This document shows, one piece after another, positions 51,258 through 60,125 of a DNA stretch of 64,000 nt (positions within the stretch are counted from its first letter, which is position 1; every line of letters starts with the position of its first letter). This DNA comes from Mycobacterium sp. GA-2829. Its GTDB lineage: Bacteria; Actinomycetota; Actinomycetes; Mycobacteriales; Mycobacteriaceae. The notes beneath the pieces were generated by a model. It was not told the DNA's origin, made no database searches, and worked only from the letters and a program-made list of their open reading frames with translations. The stretch is taken from assembly GCF_001499965.1 (NCBI RefSeq), contig NZ_LQIT01000017.1, positions 1 to 64,000 of the forward strand, written 5' to 3'. The translations under genes and the position numbers were made by a program.

Positions 51258-52358
51258 TCAGGGCAGCGCGTACCGCAACACCGCGGCGATCCCGTCGTCG
51301 GGGTCGATCCGCTCGTCGGTGCGCACGAGTGCCGCGCCGGTGCGGACGGCGGCCAACGGCAGTGCCTCGTCGGCGCGCAACGTCTGCGCCGGCGCGGTGC
51401 CGAGTTCGGAGAGCACGTTCGCGTTCGGCGCGACGGTCAGCAGATCATCGCCCGCCACGACGGTGGCGTCGCCGACGTCGCCGATGATCAGGGTCTCGAC
51501 GGCGCCTGCCCGCAGTGCGGCGCACACCCCGTGCAGGCCCTGGGTGGCCAGACCGGACCCCTGCCCGCTCGCCTGGGTGAACTGTTCCGCCGCATGTTCG
51601 ATCGCGGACACGCGCCGCTTGAGGAATTCCTCCTCGACGGCGTGCTGCAGATCGGCCTCGTCGAACCCGCTGTTGCGGGCGCCGAGGTCGAGTTCGACCA
51701 CCCGTTCGGCTACCCGCTCGTCCAGCGTCGGCGCCAGGTCCGAGCGCGACTGCACCTCACCGACGACGAAGATGACCTCGGGGGAGACCTCGTCGACCAG
51801 GGTGGCGAGCCGTTCGGCCACGGCGCGCAGGTTCTTGCGGCCGGCCTCCATGCTGCGCCGCTGCGGATCCCCGTAGCCCGGGGTCTCGGCGCTGTCGGCC
51901 TTGTGGATCGGGTAGCCGCCACCGTCGACGGTGTCCGACTGCACCGTGCGGTCGCGGTGCACCGCGATGTCGGCACCCGCGTGATCGACGGTGACGATCA
52001 CGTACGTCGAATGCAGCGCGCCGTGTTCGATCACGGGCACGAGGTACGGCAGCGGGGAGAACCGCACGAGCGGTGTCTCCGGCGGGCGGATCAGGTGTTC
52101 GTCGAGCAGCACACCGTCGGCGCCTGCGATCAGCCCGCGGCCGCCGCGGCCGACCGCGGGTGGCGCGTCCAGGACCGCGCGCTCGACGGCCTCGATCAGC
52201 TCGGCAGGCGCGCCCTGCTGCTCGAACTGTTCGCGGACCGCCCGCCACTTGAGATCCCGCTGGGCGTTGGCGTCCTCGGTGTCGTGCGAATCGTCGAAGT
52301 ACACCGACGCGTAGGGGCCCTTCGACTCCGCAAGCGTCCGGAAGCGTTCGGATTGCAT
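51258..52358 (-). CDS. Rv2629/Vms1-like bacterial eRF1-family (baeRF) protein
   Basis: 366 residues from ATG 52358, behind GGAGGATC. Central eRF1/Pelota-type fold is recognised from YASVYFDDSHDTEDANAQRD at the start, HSTYVIVTVDHAGADIAVHRD near 130, VSPEVIFVVGEVQSRSDL near 200, and a C-terminal domain with LIIGDVGDATVVAGDD near 295. Corresponds to the mycobacterial Rv2629 group (374 aa, from memory), proposed to rescue stalled ribosomes or peptidyl-tRNA in dormancy; the QxxR-type hydrolase residue (VQSRSD) is present. Convergent with the HAD gene, 3 bp apart. Confidence 0.87.
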   Translation of the reverse strand: MQSERFRTLAESKGPYASVYFDDSHDTEDANAQRDLKWRAVREQFEQQGAPAELIEAVERAVLDAPPAVGRGGRGLIAGADGVLLDEHLIRPPETPLVRFSPLPYLVPVIEHGALHSTYVIVTVDHAGADIAVHRDRTVQSDTVDGGGYPIHKADSAETPGYGDPQRRSMEAGRKNLRAVAERLATLVDEVSPEVIFVVGEVQSRSDLAPTLDERVAERVVELDLGARNSGFDEADLQHAVEEEFLKRRVSAIEHAAEQFTQASGQGSGLATQGLHGVCAALRAGAVETLIIGDVGDATVVAGDDLLTVAPNANVLSELGTAPAQTLRADEALPLAAVRTGAALVRTDERIDPDDGIAAVLRYALP

Positions 52359-52421
52359 GATCCTCCGTCCTGATGGGTTACGACCCCCACCGAGTGCCCG
52401 CACACCCGCCGGACAAACGGG

Positions 52422-53066
52422 TCAGCCGTCGAGCAACTGCCGGACCAGGGAGTCGCCCAGCCACCGCGCGTAGCGGGTCTGCGTCCACCCGCGTTGGCGC
52501 ACCAGCACGTCGAAGGGGTGCGGATCGCAGGCCAGGGCGAGCACGTCCACCGCCTCGGTGTGACCCCGGCGGCCGTGCAGCGCGCCGAGTTCGCGCAGCC
52601 GGCGCGCGATGGTGCGGGCGTCGGCGAGGCGCTGTGCGCGCAGGGTCTCCAGAAGGGTGCTCGCCTGGTCGTCGACGCCGGCGGCGACCTCGAGTGCCCG
52701 GTGCAGATCGGCGACGCGACCGTTGATCTGCGCCATGACGGCCGCGCAGGCGCGCAGCATCTCGGCCGGGTCGTCACCGGACAGTGCGCGACGCGTGTCG
52801 GGACGTTCTGCGATCGGCACCTCGGCGTCGTCACCGGCCACCGCCCAGTTCACCGCGAGGGTGAGCACATCGATCTTGCCGCCCACCGAGGTGAACACGG
52901 TCTTGCGGCTGACCTGCGCGGCGTCGGCGATCGCGTCGATGGTCGCCGCGCCGTAGCCGTTCTCCACGAACAGTCGCGTGGCGGCGGCGACGATCCGGTG
53001 GCGGGTCTCCCTGGCCTGTGCGGCGCGGACATCCGACCGGTAGCCCCTCTTGACGTCACCGGACAT
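52422..53066 (-). CDS. TetR-family transcriptional regulator
   Basis: 214 residues. Helix-turn-helix ATIDAIADAAQVSRKTVFTSVGGK (residues ~40-63) and a helical regulatory domain. Divergent from the FAD oxidoreductase gene with a 56-bp gap, which contains TTAC-N7-GTAA (about 53090-53104) as a weak dyad. It probably represses that oxidoreductase and itself in response to a substrate-like ligand. Confidence 0.9.
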   Translation of the reverse strand: MSGDVKRGYRSDVRAAQARETRHRIVAAATRLFVENGYGAATIDAIADAAQVSRKTVFTSVGGKIDVLTLAVNWAVAGDDAEVPIAERPDTRRALSGDDPAEMLRACAAVMAQINGRVADLHRALEVAAGVDDQASTLLETLRAQRLADARTIARRLRELGALHGRRGHTEAVDVLALACDPHPFDVLVRQRGWTQTRYARWLGDSLVRQLLDG

Positions 53067-53122
53067 TTGGGTGCACCCTCAACGTATTCATTACACCTAC
53101 AGTAACTCTAATTGGGGTCTTC

Positions 53123-54451
53123 ATGCGCATCATCGTCGTCGGTGCCGGTCCGGCCGGTCTGTTCTGCGCCGTTGCGCTGGCCCGTCGCGGCCACCGCGTC
53201 GCCGTCGTCGACCGCGACCCCGGGCCCCCTGCGAGCGGCCGCTGGCGGCGCAGGGGAGTGATGCAGTTCGACCACGCCCACACGTTCCGGGCGCCGGTGG
53301 TGGCGGCGCTGCGCGACGAGATCCCCGGTGCCGTCGAGGCGTTGGCCGCGGTGGGCGCGCGGATCGTCCCGGGCCCCGGTGGTGCGCTGCTGTGCCGCCG
53401 GTCCACGTTCGAGCGGGAACTGCACCGGATCGCCGCCGGGCAGCACGGGCTCACCCGGTACGTCGGGACCGTGGACCGTCCGGAATTCGTGGGCGGCCGG
53501 GTGGCCGGTGTCGTCGTCGACGGCCGGGTGTTCGCCGCCGACCTCGTGATCGACGCCTCCGGACGCGCCGCCCGCTATCTGCGCGGTCTGCGCCCGGAAC
53601 CGGTCGGGGCCGACTGCGGTGCGGTGTACGCGACGCGGCAGTACCGCACCCACACCGGGGCGACCGCGGGTCCGGTGAACTCACCGATCGGTCTGTCGCT
53701 CAGCATGTCCGGCTACGCCGCGATCGCCTTCGTCCACGACGCGGGCACGTTCTCAATCACCCTCGTCCACGATGGAACGGATCTGCGACTGCGCCGCCTG
53801 CGCGACGATGCGGTGTTCGAGGCGGCCGTCGGCGCCATCCCGCAACTGTGCGAGTGGATCGACCCCCGGCACGCGCACCCGCTGACGGCGGTGCTGACCG
53901 GCGGCCGGGTGTACAACAGCTACGGCGCGCAACTGGCCGGGGACGGCGGGCCGTGCCTGCCCGGGCTGATCTCCGTCGGCGACGCCGTGTGCACCACGAC
54001 ACCGCTGGCCGGCCGCGGGGTGACGCTGGCGTTCAGGCAGGCCGCGGCGCTGCTGCGCATCCTCGACGACGAGAACGAGAGCGATTCGGCGGCAGTGCGA
54101 TTCGCCGGCTGGTGTGATCAGCATGTGCGGCCGTGGTTCGCCGACCACCTCGACGTCGACGGCGATCGGATGCGCCGGTGGGCGGGCGGCGCGGTGGACC
54201 TGACCCGTCCGCTGCCGTCGGATCTGGTCGTCGCCGCCGCGGGCGCCGATGCGTCGCTCGGCCCGTTGATCGAGCCCTACGCGGCCATGACCGCCCCACC
54301 GGCCGGCCTGGCGCCGGCCCGGCGGCGAGCACACGAGATCTTCGCCGCCGGTTGGCGTCCCCCCGTGCCGCCGGGTCCCGACCGGTACGAACTCGCCGCC
54401 ATCTGTGAACGGCCTACCGCGGCGGTGTCCAGCACACCGGCAGCCGTTTGA
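53123..54451 (+). CDS. FAD-dependent oxidoreductase (squalene-epoxidase/halogenase-like fold)
   Basis: 442 residues. GxGxxG motif at the N-terminus (IIVVGAGPAGLFCAVALARRG), ADLVIDASGRAARYLRGL near residue 145 and GLISVGDAVCTTTPLAGRGVTLAF near 275, the second FAD motif of the PHBH/GR2 group. A monooxygenase-type enzyme using FAD; the substrate, likely an aromatic or lipid, is unclear. Convergent with the P450 gene, overlapping by 38 bp; the divergent TetR gene is its likely regulator. Confidence 0.85.
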   Translation: MRIIVVGAGPAGLFCAVALARRGHRVAVVDRDPGPPASGRWRRRGVMQFDHAHTFRAPVVAALRDEIPGAVEALAAVGARIVPGPGGALLCRRSTFERELHRIAAGQHGLTRYVGTVDRPEFVGGRVAGVVVDGRVFAADLVIDASGRAARYLRGLRPEPVGADCGAVYATRQYRTHTGATAGPVNSPIGLSLSMSGYAAIAFVHDAGTFSITLVHDGTDLRLRRLRDDAVFEAAVGAIPQLCEWIDPRHAHPLTAVLTGGRVYNSYGAQLAGDGGPCLPGLISVGDAVCTTTPLAGRGVTLAFRQAAALLRILDDENESDSAAVRFAGWCDQHVRPWFADHLDVDGDRMRRWAGGAVDLTRPLPSDLVVAAAGADASLGPLIEPYAAMTAPPAGLAPARRRAHEIFAAGWRPPVPPGPDRYELAAICERPTAAVSSTPAAV

Positions 54452-55688
54452 TGCCGTGGATGAACGCCGACTGCAGGCGGTCGGGCTCCTCGGAGGCGGC
54501 GATGTCGGGGATCTGTCGGTACAGCTCCTCGAACGCCACGGTGATCTCGCGCCGGGCCAGGTTGGCGCCGAGGCAGAAATGCGCACCGCCGCCGCCGAAT
54601 CCGACGTGCGGATTCGGTTGCCTGCGCACGTCGAACCGCCACGGCTCCTCGAATCTCGACTCGTCGCGGTTGGCCGATCCGTACCACAGCGAGACCTTGT
54701 CTCCCGCAACCAGTTTCACCCCGCCCAGTTCGGCATCGCGGGTCAGGGTGCGTCGCATGTAGCTCACCGGCGACGCCCACCGCACGATCTCCTCGACTGC
54801 CGTCGGCGCCACCTCGTCGTAGGCGTCGAACCAGATCGCGCGCTGTTCGGGGTAGCGGCTCAGCGCGAGCATGCCGTGGCTGATCGCGTTGCGGGTGGTC
54901 TCGTTGCCCGCCACGACCAGCAGGATGAAGAACGACGCCACCTCGCTGGAGGTCAGGCGCTGTCCGTCCACCTCGGCCTGCACGAGGCTGGTGGTCAGAT
55001 CGTCGCCCGGGTCGGCCCGCCGGGCGTCGGCCAACTCGCTGGCGTAGGCGCCGATCTCCATTGCCACACCCACGAATTCGTCGAAGTCGGTGGTCAGGTC
55101 GGGGTCGCCGAAGCCGAGGATGACGTTGGTCCAGTGGAACACCCGCTGGTGGTCGGCCTCCGGGATCCCCATCATGTCGCAGATGATCTGCAGCGGCAGC
55201 GGCCCGGCGAGGTCGGCGACGAGCTCACCCGCACCGTCGGGGTGGGCGGCGACCATGTCGGCGATCAGCCTGCGGGCGCGGTCGCGCACGGAGTCCTCCA
55301 CGCGGGCGAGCACCCGCGGCGTGAACGCGCTGCGCACGATGTTGCGCAGTCGGCTGTGCCGTGGATCGTCCATCGCGATCATCGAACCGAAGTACTCGTT
55401 GAGCTCGGGGGTCTGATCGCCGATGGTGATGCCGGAGGCGGAGCTGAAGATCTCCGGATGCCTGCTGGCGTAGAAGACGTCGTCGTAGCGGGTGAGCGCC
55501 CAGTGCCCGCGGCCCTCTTCGGCCATGAACTCCCCGAAATGGCGGATCGGGGCCTCGCGGCGCAACGTGGCGAAGGCACCCTCGCGGATGTCGTCGTCGA
55601 GCGCCCAGAACTCCCAGGACCCCAGGTCGATGTCGGCGAGTGGCACGTCCGGTGGCGGCGTACCGTTCGCCCGAGCCGCTATGCCCAC
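54414..55688 (-). CDS. Cytochrome P450 (CYP124/125/142-like group)
   Basis: 424 residues from GTG 55688. I-helix FFILLVVAGNETTRNAISHGM near 240, K-helix EEIVRW (ExxR), and haem-binding loop FGGGGAHFCLGANLARREI with the cysteine ligand near residue 367. The AGNETTRN and GGGGAHFCLG forms are those of mycobacterial sterol/lipid-chain oxidisers (CYP124/125/142), which hydroxylate terminal carbons. M. tuberculosis has CYP140 in the corresponding place, so orthology should not be assumed. No ferredoxin gene is adjacent. GTG start has no strong ribosome site. Confidence 0.9.
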   Translation of the reverse strand: MGIAARANGTPPPDVPLADIDLGSWEFWALDDDIREGAFATLRREAPIRHFGEFMAEEGRGHWALTRYDDVFYASRHPEIFSSASGITIGDQTPELNEYFGSMIAMDDPRHSRLRNIVRSAFTPRVLARVEDSVRDRARRLIADMVAAHPDGAGELVADLAGPLPLQIICDMMGIPEADHQRVFHWTNVILGFGDPDLTTDFDEFVGVAMEIGAYASELADARRADPGDDLTTSLVQAEVDGQRLTSSEVASFFILLVVAGNETTRNAISHGMLALSRYPEQRAIWFDAYDEVAPTAVEEIVRWASPVSYMRRTLTRDAELGGVKLVAGDKVSLWYGSANRDESRFEEPWRFDVRRQPNPHVGFGGGGAHFCLGANLARREITVAFEELYRQIPDIAASEEPDRLQSAFIHGIKRLPVCWTPPR

Positions 55689-55698
55689 GGCGTCGAGA

Positions 55699-56157
55699 CT
55701 AACCCTCGGGCCTGCCCTCGTGCCCCGGCCGGCCCTGGGTGCGCCGGTCCTCCTTCATCCGGGCCTCGAACACGTGCCGGTATCCCTGCTGCAGCTCGTC
55801 GCGGACGCGACGTTCGTGATCGCGGAACACCGACCAGTAGTTGTCGTCGAAGTCCTCCACGATCTGGAAGGTCCACCGCCCGTAGAGCACGTTGCGTCCG
55901 ACCAGTTCGGTGGACAGCCGGTCGGCGACCTCGCCGTGGCCGGCGTCGCGCAGCTTGTCGCACGCTTCGCCGAGCAGCAGATCGGCCCGCCCCATCAGTT
56001 GGTGAAAGCTGTACAGGTGACCGCGGGCGCGTTCCACCCATTCCAGCGCCTCCGAGACCGCACCCACCGCCTCGACGGTGTCGTCGGAGATGTCGTCGGG
56101 CAGCTTGCGGTCGTAATCGGCGGGCTTGTCGTCCGAGTGTTCGCTCACCGCAGCCAC
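55699..56157 (-). CDS. Conserved helical hypothetical protein
   Basis: 152 residues from GTG 56157 (GTG 56148 is also possible). Charged, mainly helical: DTVEAVGAVSEALEWVERARGHLYSFHQLMGRADLLLGEACDKL, then LVGRNVLYGRWTFQIVEDFDDNYW and a C-terminal DHERRVRDELQQGYRHVFEARMKEDRRT. No recognised domain, signal peptide or membrane segment. 10 bp upstream of the P450 start on the same strand, so probably co-transcribed. Confidence 0.72.
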   Translation of the reverse strand: MAAVSEHSDDKPADYDRKLPDDISDDTVEAVGAVSEALEWVERARGHLYSFHQLMGRADLLLGEACDKLRDAGHGEVADRLSTELVGRNVLYGRWTFQIVEDFDDNYWSVFRDHERRVRDELQQGYRHVFEARMKEDRRTQGRPGHEGRPEG

Positions 56158-56330
56158 ATACCCGTCCGCACCGGCGGGTAACCGCGCTCACGCGACGGTC
56201 AGGCTGCGCCGCTCGCGCCAGATCTGCCCTGGCTCAACGCCTCCGGCAGCGCGTCCCGGGATCGGGCGGACGACAGCGAAGTCACAGCCGTGGTGAAGGA
56301 TCGTCACGCCGATCGGGTTCACTGGGTGGA

Positions 56331-57212
56331 ATGAAGATCCGCTTCGGCGTCGGCATCGGCGCGGAAACCCCCGCCACCGCGTTGGCCCCCCTCGTCGATC
56401 ACCTCGAGAGCAGCGGAGTGGACTCGCTGTGGTTCTCCGAACTCGTCTACACCGAGGCGACCGACCCCGTCGTCGGGATGGCCTTCGCCCTGGGCCGCAC
56501 CGAGCGGCTCAAGGTCGGCACGTCGGTGGCGATCCTGCCCGGCCGTCACCCGGTGCTCGTCGCCAAACAACTCGCATCGCTGGCCGCGCTGGCCCCCAAG
56601 CGGGTGCTGCCGGTGTTCGGGCTGCAGTCGGCGATCCCGGCCGAGCGGGCCGTGTTCGCGGTGCCCAAGGGCAGCCGAGCCGCGGTCTTCGACGAATCGC
56701 TCGCGCTACTGCGGGCGGCGCTCGCCGGCTCTCCGGCCGACTTCGACGGCGAGTTCTTCGCGGTGCGCGACATCGCCGTCGCACCGCGTCCCCAGCGCCC
56801 GCTCGACATCTGGCTCGGCGGGTCGGCGCCCGCGGCGCTACGCCGCATCGGCCGGTTCGGCGACGGCTGGCTGGGCAGCTTCCTGACCCCGGAGGAGGCG
56901 CGGCGCGGACGCGAAGAGATCGACCGCGCCGCCACCGAGTCGGGCCGGAGCATCGAGGCCGACCACTTCGGCATCTCGCTGGCGGTGGCCGACGGCGGGC
57001 TCACCGACCAGATGGTCGAGGTGGTGCGGGCACGCCGCCCCGACGTCGACCCCGCGGATCTGATCGCACCCGACTGGCAGGCCCTGCACCGCCAACTCGA
57101 CGCCTACATCGACGCGGGGTTGTCGAAGTTCGTGATCCGCCCGGCCGGTGCGGTCCCGATGGACCGCTTCGTCGAACGCTTCATCGCCGAACTGCTGCCG
57201 CGGGAGAACTGA
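56331..57212 (+). CDS. LLM-class F420-dependent oxidoreductase
   Basis: 293 residues from ATG 56331. Luciferase-like monooxygenase TIM barrel: IRFGVGIGAETPATALAPL, SLWFSELVYTEATDPVVGMA near residue 32, KVGTSVAILPGRHPVLVAKQLASLA near 62, RPQRPLDIWLGG near 155, and a C-terminal FVIRPAGAVPMDRFVERF. In mycobacteria these usually take coenzyme F420 rather than FMN. Substrate unknown. Nothing recognisable is seen in the 173-bp upstream gap except Arg-rich spurious frames. Confidence 0.9.
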   Translation: MKIRFGVGIGAETPATALAPLVDHLESSGVDSLWFSELVYTEATDPVVGMAFALGRTERLKVGTSVAILPGRHPVLVAKQLASLAALAPKRVLPVFGLQSAIPAERAVFAVPKGSRAAVFDESLALLRAALAGSPADFDGEFFAVRDIAVAPRPQRPLDIWLGGSAPAALRRIGRFGDGWLGSFLTPEEARRGREEIDRAATESGRSIEADHFGISLAVADGGLTDQMVEVVRARRPDVDPADLIAPDWQALHRQLDAYIDAGLSKFVIRPAGAVPMDRFVERFIAELLPREN

Positions 57213-57218
57213 GGACGC

Positions 57219-57344
57219 CTACTGAGAGGTCTCCGCGGCGTCGTCGTCGCCCTCGGCTTGATCTTGTTGCGTCGGTGCGGCGCTCTGCTTCATGTCCGGA
57301 TCGGCGTCGGGGTCCTGGCCCGAGTCGGCGGGATCAGTGCTCAT
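57219..57344 (-). CDS. Small acidic protein, 41 aa (tentative)
   Basis: ATG 57344 to TAG 57219, reading MSTDPADSGQDPDADPDMKQ then SAAPTQQDQAEGDDDAAETSQ. Rich in Asp, Gln and Ala, and likely disordered. Codon third positions are GC-rich, as in real genes here, but the ribosome site is weak. It resembles in character the 71-aa acidic gene at 58785-59000. Convergent with the LLM gene. Could be a chance frame. Confidence 0.4.
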   Translation of the reverse strand: MSTDPADSGQDPDADPDMKQSAAPTQQDQAEGDDDAAETSQ

Positions 57345-57380
57345 GGCGTGCGAGGTACCCGGGCCGCATGCGGCGAAACT

Positions 57381-58202
57381 TCAGCGCTCGGTCAGCTTGG
57401 GCAGCGCCCTGCGGATCTGCGCCCGCACGAACTCCGGGCTGACCGCCTTCAACCTGTCCAGCCACTGGATGCTGCCCGGGACGTACCAGTGCAGCCGCTT
57501 CGGATCCCCGTAGGCCGCCCACGCCGCCTCGGCGACACTGGTGGCGGGCATCAGCCGGAACGGGCCGCGCCGCGGCGCGGACGCGGTGACGTCGGCGTCG
57601 CGGTCGCGCGACACCGCGGAGTGGTTGGGCGTCTCGCGCAGGATGGCCGTGTCGATCAGGCCGGGCAGCACATCGGCCACGCGCACGCCGTGGCGTTGCC
57701 ACTCCACACTGAGCGCCTCGGTGAGGCCCTTGACCGCGTGCTTGGTCGCCGAGTACACCGCAATCTGCGGCATCCCGTAGGTCGCCGAGGACGACGACGT
57801 CGAGAACATCAGGCTGCCCGGGGTCCGCTTCAGATGGGGCAGCGCCGCGTACGCACCGGTCAGCACCGCCTTGAAGTTGACGTCGACGACCCGCATCGCC
57901 GCGTCGTGGGGCACGTCCTCGAACCAGCCCGACTCCCCGATCCCGGCGTTGTTCCACATCATGTCCAGGCCGCCGTCGCCGCAGAAGTCGGCCAGGGCGG
58001 CCTCGAGCTGCGCCTTGTCGGTGACGTCGACCTGCCGGGTCCACAGCCGGTCACCGCCGCGCCGGGCGGCCAAATCGGTCAGCCCGGCCTCGTTGCGATC
58101 CACGGCGCCCACCCGCCAGCCGCGGTCGTGGAACAGCTCGGCACCGGCGCGGCCCATACCGCTGCCCGCGCCGGTGATGAAGATCGACTTCACAGGGCTC
58201 AT
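57381..58202 (-). CDS. Short-chain dehydrogenase/reductase (Rv1882c-like)
   Basis: 273 residues. ITGAGSGMGRAGAELF, DRNEAGLTD (Asp suggests NAD), NNAGIGESGWF, catalytic Ser in STSSSSATYG and YSATKHAVKG. The C-terminal RLHWYVPGSIQWLDRLKAVSPEFVR is typical of mycobacterial SDRs at this locus. Substrate unknown. 19 bp downstream of the chorismate mutase gene on the same strand. Confidence 0.9.
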   Translation of the reverse strand: MSPVKSIFITGAGSGMGRAGAELFHDRGWRVGAVDRNEAGLTDLAARRGGDRLWTRQVDVTDKAQLEAALADFCGDGGLDMMWNNAGIGESGWFEDVPHDAAMRVVDVNFKAVLTGAYAALPHLKRTPGSLMFSTSSSSATYGMPQIAVYSATKHAVKGLTEALSVEWQRHGVRVADVLPGLIDTAILRETPNHSAVSRDRDADVTASAPRRGPFRLMPATSVAEAAWAAYGDPKRLHWYVPGSIQWLDRLKAVSPEFVRAQIRRALPKLTER

Positions 58203-58221
58203 CAGCCCATCCTGACAGGGA

Positions 58222-58770
58222 TCAGCCGCAGTAGGACCGGGTCACGAACGCCAGCGCCTGCCGGTACAGCGGATCGAGGGCTCGGCGGGCGGCCACCGCG
58301 TCGGCGGCTTCGCGCACCCGGTCGGTGCACGTCGGCGACTGCAGCAGCGGCCACTGTGCGGCCATCTGCTCGACCATGGTGCGGTTGAGGCCGTCGATCA
58401 CCGCTCGCGACGACGCGAGTTCGGGGGCGGTGGTGGGTGCGACCGCCGGATCGAGCTTCCACTGCGCGAACCGGGTGTACTCGATGGCCTCGGTCGCCGA
58501 GATCTGGTCCCGGAAGACCCGGCGCACCCGGTCGGGGTCGACGCCGCGTGCCTCGGCGTCCGCCGCCACCGCGGCCAGCACCTGCTCGACCCGCGCCGGA
58601 TCCTCGATCGGCCCCTTGGTGTTCCACTTGTTCGCGGCCACCGCCTCGGCGGTGGTCAGCCGTTCGGCGGCGGCGTCCACCAGCCCGGTGAGCGGGCTGT
58701 CCTGGGCGTTCGCCGGTGCCGCACCCCACACGGCGCCGGCGAGCGCGAGCCCGGCGAGAAGTCGACGCAT
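58222..58770 (-). CDS. Secreted chorismate mutase (AroQ-gamma type)
   Basis: 182 residues with a cleavable signal peptide (LLAGLALAGAVWGAAPANAQ, cleaved near 22). The mature all-helical domain carries the active-site positively charged residues around NKWNTKGPIEDPARVEQVL, RVRRVFRDQISATEAIEYTRF and MVEQMAAQWPLL, plus two cysteines (SPTCTDR and the C-terminal SYCG) for a disulfide. Converts chorismate to prephenate outside the cytoplasm, matching the exported *AroQ of M. tuberculosis (Rv1885c, from memory). Its physiological purpose outside the cell is not established. Confidence 0.92.
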   Translation of the reverse strand: MRRLLAGLALAGAVWGAAPANAQDSPLTGLVDAAAERLTTAEAVAANKWNTKGPIEDPARVEQVLAAVAADAEARGVDPDRVRRVFRDQISATEAIEYTRFAQWKLDPAVAPTTAPELASSRAVIDGLNRTMVEQMAAQWPLLQSPTCTDRVREAADAVAARRALDPLYRQALAFVTRSYCG

Positions 58771-58784
58771 GGTCGGCTTGCCGG

Positions 58785-59000
58785 TCAGCGGTCGAAGTCC
58801 GGGTCGTCGTCGGACAGCGGCACCGCGATCGCCTGTTCGATCAGATCCGCCTCGTTGGCGTCCCAGTTGCGCGACACCGAGACGCGGGCCGGGTCGAGGC
58901 CGCCTTCGTCCTCGTCATCCGCGTCGACGGGGATGCGCTGTTCCACGACGTCGGCTTCGGGGGCGTCGTCACCGAACACCGGTTCATCCGGAGTACTCAC
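58785..59000 (-). CDS. Small acidic hypothetical protein, 71 aa
   Basis: Starts at ATG 59000 with GGAGACTG upstream. Very acidic (STPDEPVFGDDAPEADVVEQ; DADDEDEGGLDP) with a conserved-looking ANEADLIEQAIAVPLSDDD tail. No signal peptide or membrane segment. Common small acidic gene of mycobacteria with no known function. 14 bp upstream of the chorismate mutase gene on the same strand. Confidence 0.7.
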   Translation of the reverse strand: MSTPDEPVFGDDAPEADVVEQRIPVDADDEDEGGLDPARVSVSRNWDANEADLIEQAIAVPLSDDDPDFDR

Positions 59001-59227
59001 GAGCAGTCTCCCTTCTGGCTCTGACCTCAGCCGGACGTCGGCCGTGCCCCCACGATAGTCAGGCGGGGCGTCTGCCCACCTCAGCGCGCCGTGTCGTCTT
59101 CGGGTGAAGTGGTTTCCGGTAGTGTGCGCAGACGACGGCGGCGGCTCTCGAAACCGGAGGAGCGCCCAACCGAATCAAGACCAAGATCACGAACACCGTC
59201 TCATAACCAAAGGTCAAAGGCTGTACC

Positions 59228-60112
59228 GTGCCAGAATCAAGCAGTGATGCCAAGGGCTTGACGCCCCACTTCGAAGACGTCCAGGCGCACTACGACCTGT
59301 CCGACGAGTTCTTCCGCCTGTTCCTCGACCCGACGCAGACCTACAGCTGCGCCTACTTCGAACGCGACGACATGACGCTCGAGGAGGCCCAGCTCGCCAA
59401 GATCGACCTGTCGCTCGGCAAGCTCGGCCTACAGCCCGGCATGACGCTGCTCGACGTGGGCTGCGGCTGGGGCGCGACGATCAACCGGGCGCTCGAGCGC
59501 TACGACGTCAACGTCGTCGGCCTGACCCTGAGCAAGAACCAGCAGGCCTACGTGCAGCAGCTGCTGGACAAGCAGGGCAGCCCGCGCAGCAAGCGGGTGC
59601 TGCTGCAGGGGTGGGAGCAGTTCGACGAGAAGGTGGACCGGATCGTCTCCATCGGCGCGTTCGAGCACTTCGGCCGCGACCGCTACACCGACTTCTTCAA
59701 GATGGCCTACGACGCGCTGCCCGACGACGGCGTGATGATGCTGCACACGATCATCAAGCCCAGCGACGAGGAATTCGCCGAACGCGGCCTGCCCATCACG
59801 ATGCAGAAGCTGCGGTTCTTCAAATTCATCATGGACGAGATCTTCCCCGGCGGGGATCTGCCGCAGGCTCGCGCGGTCACCGACCACGCGACCAAGGCGG
59901 GCTTCGAGGTCAAGCTCGTCCAGCCGCTGCGCCTGCACTACGCCAAGACCCTCGACATCTGGTCGGCGGCGCTCGAGGCGCGTAAGGAGGAGGCGCTCGC
60001 GCTGCAGGGACAGGTGGTCTACGACCGGTACATGAAGTACCTGACCGGTTGCGCCGACCTGTTCCGCGAGGGCTACACCGACGTCGCGCAGTTCACCCTG
60101 ACCAAGGGCTGA
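59228..60112 (+). CDS. Cyclopropane mycolic acid synthase-family methyltransferase
   Basis: 294 residues from GTG 59228. S-adenosylmethionine-dependent: LLDVGCGWGATINRALE (motif I near residue 75), YSCAYFERDDMTLEEAQLAKIDL near 38 typical of CmaA/PcaA/MmaA proteins, VGLTLSKNQQAYVQ, and SIGAFEHFG near 140 in the lipid site, and the C-terminal HYAKTLDIWSAALE. Introduces cyclopropane or methyl-oxygenated groups into meromycolate chains. Which of CmaA1/2, MmaA or PcaA it represents cannot be fixed by eye. The 227-bp upstream region has GGTCAAAGG as ribosome site; I see no recognisable operator. Confidence 0.93.
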   Translation: MPESSSDAKGLTPHFEDVQAHYDLSDEFFRLFLDPTQTYSCAYFERDDMTLEEAQLAKIDLSLGKLGLQPGMTLLDVGCGWGATINRALERYDVNVVGLTLSKNQQAYVQQLLDKQGSPRSKRVLLQGWEQFDEKVDRIVSIGAFEHFGRDRYTDFFKMAYDALPDDGVMMLHTIIKPSDEEFAERGLPITMQKLRFFKFIMDEIFPGGDLPQARAVTDHATKAGFEVKLVQPLRLHYAKTLDIWSAALEARKEEALALQGQVVYDRYMKYLTGCADLFREGYTDVAQFTLTKG

Positions 60113-60125
60113 GTCAGCGCGGACT

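Noticed and set aside
59059..59253. 64-aa minus-strand frame upstream of the mycolate methyltransferase
   Set aside because: Lacks a ribosome site and overlaps the promoter and start of the real gene.
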